Assembly: GCF_030163795.1 (NCBI RefSeq)
Contig: NZ_JASJOF010000002.1
Location: forward strand, 372,001 to 436,000
Source of the DNA: Roseicyclus marinus
Lineage (GTDB): Bacteria; Pseudomonadota; Alphaproteobacteria; Rhodobacterales; Rhodobacteraceae
DNA: 64,000 bases
Direction: 5' to 3'
The translations under genes were made by a program, and so were the position numbers. Under the pieces are notes generated by a model, which was not told the DNA's origin, searched no databases, and worked only from the letters and a program-made list of their open reading frames with translations. Below are positions 62,737-64,000 of this stretch, piece after piece. Each line of letters starts with the position of its first letter. Positions within the stretch are counted from its first letter, which is position 1.

Positions 62737-63609
62737 ATGACCCGCATCATCGACAGCTTGGCCCAGATTACCGAGCATTATGACGCGCTCTTCTGCGATT
62801 TGTGGGGCTGCGTCCATGACGGCGTTCGTGCCTTTCCCGCCGCGGTCGCGGCGCTGCGGGCGTTCCGAGAGCAGGGCGGCACGGTCGTGCTGGTGACAAA
62901 TGCCCCCCGCCCGCGCGCCAGCGTCGCCAAGCAGCTCGACCGGCTGGGGGTGCCCAGCGATTGTTGGGACGTGATCGCCACATCGGGCGACAGCGCGCGC
63001 AAGGCGATGTTCGAGGGCGTGGTGGGCAGCAAGGTCTGGCATATCGGCGAGCCGCATGACGCCCCGTTCTTCGAGCGGTTGCAGCTGTTGGAAAACCCGG
63101 TCGAGATCGAGAAAGTCGCGCTCGAAGAGGCGGAGGGGATCGTTTGTACCGGCCCCTTCGACCCGATGGCGGACCCGGCGGTGATGCGGCCGCAGTTCCT
63201 GCTGGCCAAGAGTCGCGGGCTGAAACTCCTGTGTGCCAATCCCGATCTCGTGGTCGACCGGGGCGAGACACGGGAATGGTGCGCGGGTGCCTTGGCGCAG
63301 CTTTACACCGAGATGGGCGGTGAAAGCCTTTATTTCGGCAAGCCCCATCCGCCGATCTACGACCTTGCGCGGCGACGGCTGGAACAGCTGGGCCGGTCGG
63401 TTTCCGACGACCGCATCCTGGCCGTGGGCGACGGGATTCTGACTGATGTTCTGGGCGGTCTGGGCGAAAGCATCGACACGCTTTTCATCACCGGGGGCCT
63501 TGCGCGGGCCGAGACCGGGACCGAGGATCAGCCCGACCCGGCAAAGCTGGCGCGGTTCCTGACCACGGCGGAGATGGAGCCGAGCTACTGCATCGGGATG
63601 CTGCGGTAA
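62737..63609 (+). CDS. HAD-superfamily hydrolase (TIGR01459 family)
   Basis: 290 residues. The nucleophile Asp lies in ALFCDLWGCVHDG, motif II in LVTNAPRP, and the C-terminal YFGKPHPPIYDLA and AVGDGILTDVLGG hold the lysine and acidic metal ligands. The cap is like NagD/4-nitrophenylphosphatase. Substrate unknown; phosphosugar or nucleotide is plausible. The ATG follows AGGAGCG. Confidence 0.92.
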   Translation: MTRIIDSLAQITEHYDALFCDLWGCVHDGVRAFPAAVAALRAFREQGGTVVLVTNAPRPRASVAKQLDRLGVPSDCWDVIATSGDSARKAMFEGVVGSKVWHIGEPHDAPFFERLQLLENPVEIEKVALEEAEGIVCTGPFDPMADPAVMRPQFLLAKSRGLKLLCANPDLVVDRGETREWCAGALAQLYTEMGGESLYFGKPHPPIYDLARRRLEQLGRSVSDDRILAVGDGILTDVLGGLGESIDTLFITGGLARAETGTEDQPDPAKLARFLTTAEMEPSYCIGMLR

Positions 63610-63744
63610 AATCAAGCGATTGGGAAACGTGACGGGCGGCGGAGCCGTGCCGTTTGCGGTGTTTCGGGACAGCTAGGGTGGGATCGCCTGCGCAACATAA
63701 TTGCGACATATCGGGGTCGCTCGGGCATTTTATTTCTTTCTGCA

Positions 63745-63774
63745 TTGCAGAAGCGTGGGGGAATCGGGTATAGC
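63745..63774 (+). promoter_or_regulatory. Candidate promoter of the MaoC-like gene
   Basis: TTGCAG (63745-63750), 18-base spacer, TATAGC (63769-63774), about 28 bases before the start. The gap 63610-63801 is less GC-rich than its surroundings, as promoters are. Confidence 0.42.
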
Positions 63775-63801
63775 CGCACCATCATGCAAAAGGTGCCCGC
63801 C

Positions 63802-64000
63802 ATGCTCGACAACATCACGACCGGCACGATCGTCATCGAGGATCTGGAGATCGGGATGACCCGGTCTTTGCAGAAGCTGATAACCGACACCGATATCGAG
63901 CTGTTCGCGCAGGTCTCGACCGACCGGAACCCGGTGCATCTGGACGATGATTATGCCCGCGACACGATCTTCGAGGGGCGGATCGCGCATGGCATGCTGA
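63802..64000 (+). CDS. MaoC-family dehydratase (5' part, cut by window end)
   Basis: 66 residues visible. MTRSLQKLITDTDIELFAQ, then DRNPVHLDDDYAR (the hydratase motif D-x(4)-H) and FEGRIAHGML match the hot-dog (R)-specific enoyl-CoA hydratase family. ATG at 63802 follows AAAGGTG; another in-frame ATG lies 18 bases upstream. The rest of the gene is outside the window. Confidence 0.9.
   Translation, partial: MLDNITTGTIVIEDLEIGMTRSLQKLITDTDIELFAQVSTDRNPVHLDDDYARDTIFEGRIAHGML

Overview
The window reads as a chromosomal segment of a GC-rich alphaproteobacterium of the Rhodobacteraceae (Roseobacter/Rhodobacter group). The basis is the strong GC bias at third codon positions, CarD next to the 7Fe ferredoxin FdxA, a fused ATP sulfurylase/APS kinase, DUF3422, DUF1150 beside a small heat-shock protein, UbiK next to Lgt, and a CIRCE-controlled groESL operon. 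No prophage, transposase, CRISPR array, rRNA or tRNA gene was recognised. I annotate 67 protein genes, two of them cut by the window edges. No stretch of more than 300 bases lacks a gene; the largest gaps are 42042-42333, 24678-24956, 62490-62736 and 61323-61565.

Region by region. 1-5.7 kb: DUF3422 end, an acyl-CoA synthetase, a small lipoprotein, moaA and a four-domain envelope protein. 5.8-16.5 kb: a nutrient-uptake locus in which three tandem M20 amidohydrolase paralogues and argE face a complete Opp/Dpp-type ABC importer across a shared intergenic region. 16.6-19.7 kb: an SMR efflux protein and a two-subunit molybdenum hydroxylase (IorAB type). 19.8-24 kb: xseA, purD, an orphan D-lyxose isomerase-like cupin and a glycine-zipper lipoprotein. 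24-29.4 kb: an RNA/transcription cluster (TPR protein, SUV3-like helicase, S4 RNA-binding protein, fdxA, carD). 29.5-42 kb: housekeeping genes (SCP2, lipase-like hydrolase, lolCD, a KAS III enzyme, tdk, proC operon, ubiK, lgt, midA-like, pgeF).

42.3-48.2 kb is the most unusual part. A TPR-sulfotransferase lies in a two-gene operon with an Lrp regulator, divergent from trxB. trxB is followed by one long reading frame that joins an EPS-type MarR regulator to ATP sulfurylase and APS kinase. Two matching palindromes precede that frame. Together these can make, use and possibly sense activated sulfate (PAPS).

48.3-64 kb: a 19-unit MORN-repeat protein with an internal nine-unit duplication, nadE, DUF1150 and hsp20, purEK, an operon of a beta-hydroxyacid dehydrogenase, an orphan PhnM-like amidohydrolase and a DMT exporter, groESL with a promoter and CIRCE, a family II pyrophosphatase, a HAD hydrolase and the start of a MaoC-like hydratase. 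Two dispersed intergenic repeat families recur through the window: a hairpin with a GATGAAG-type tail, and a REP-like hairpin followed by CTACGG.
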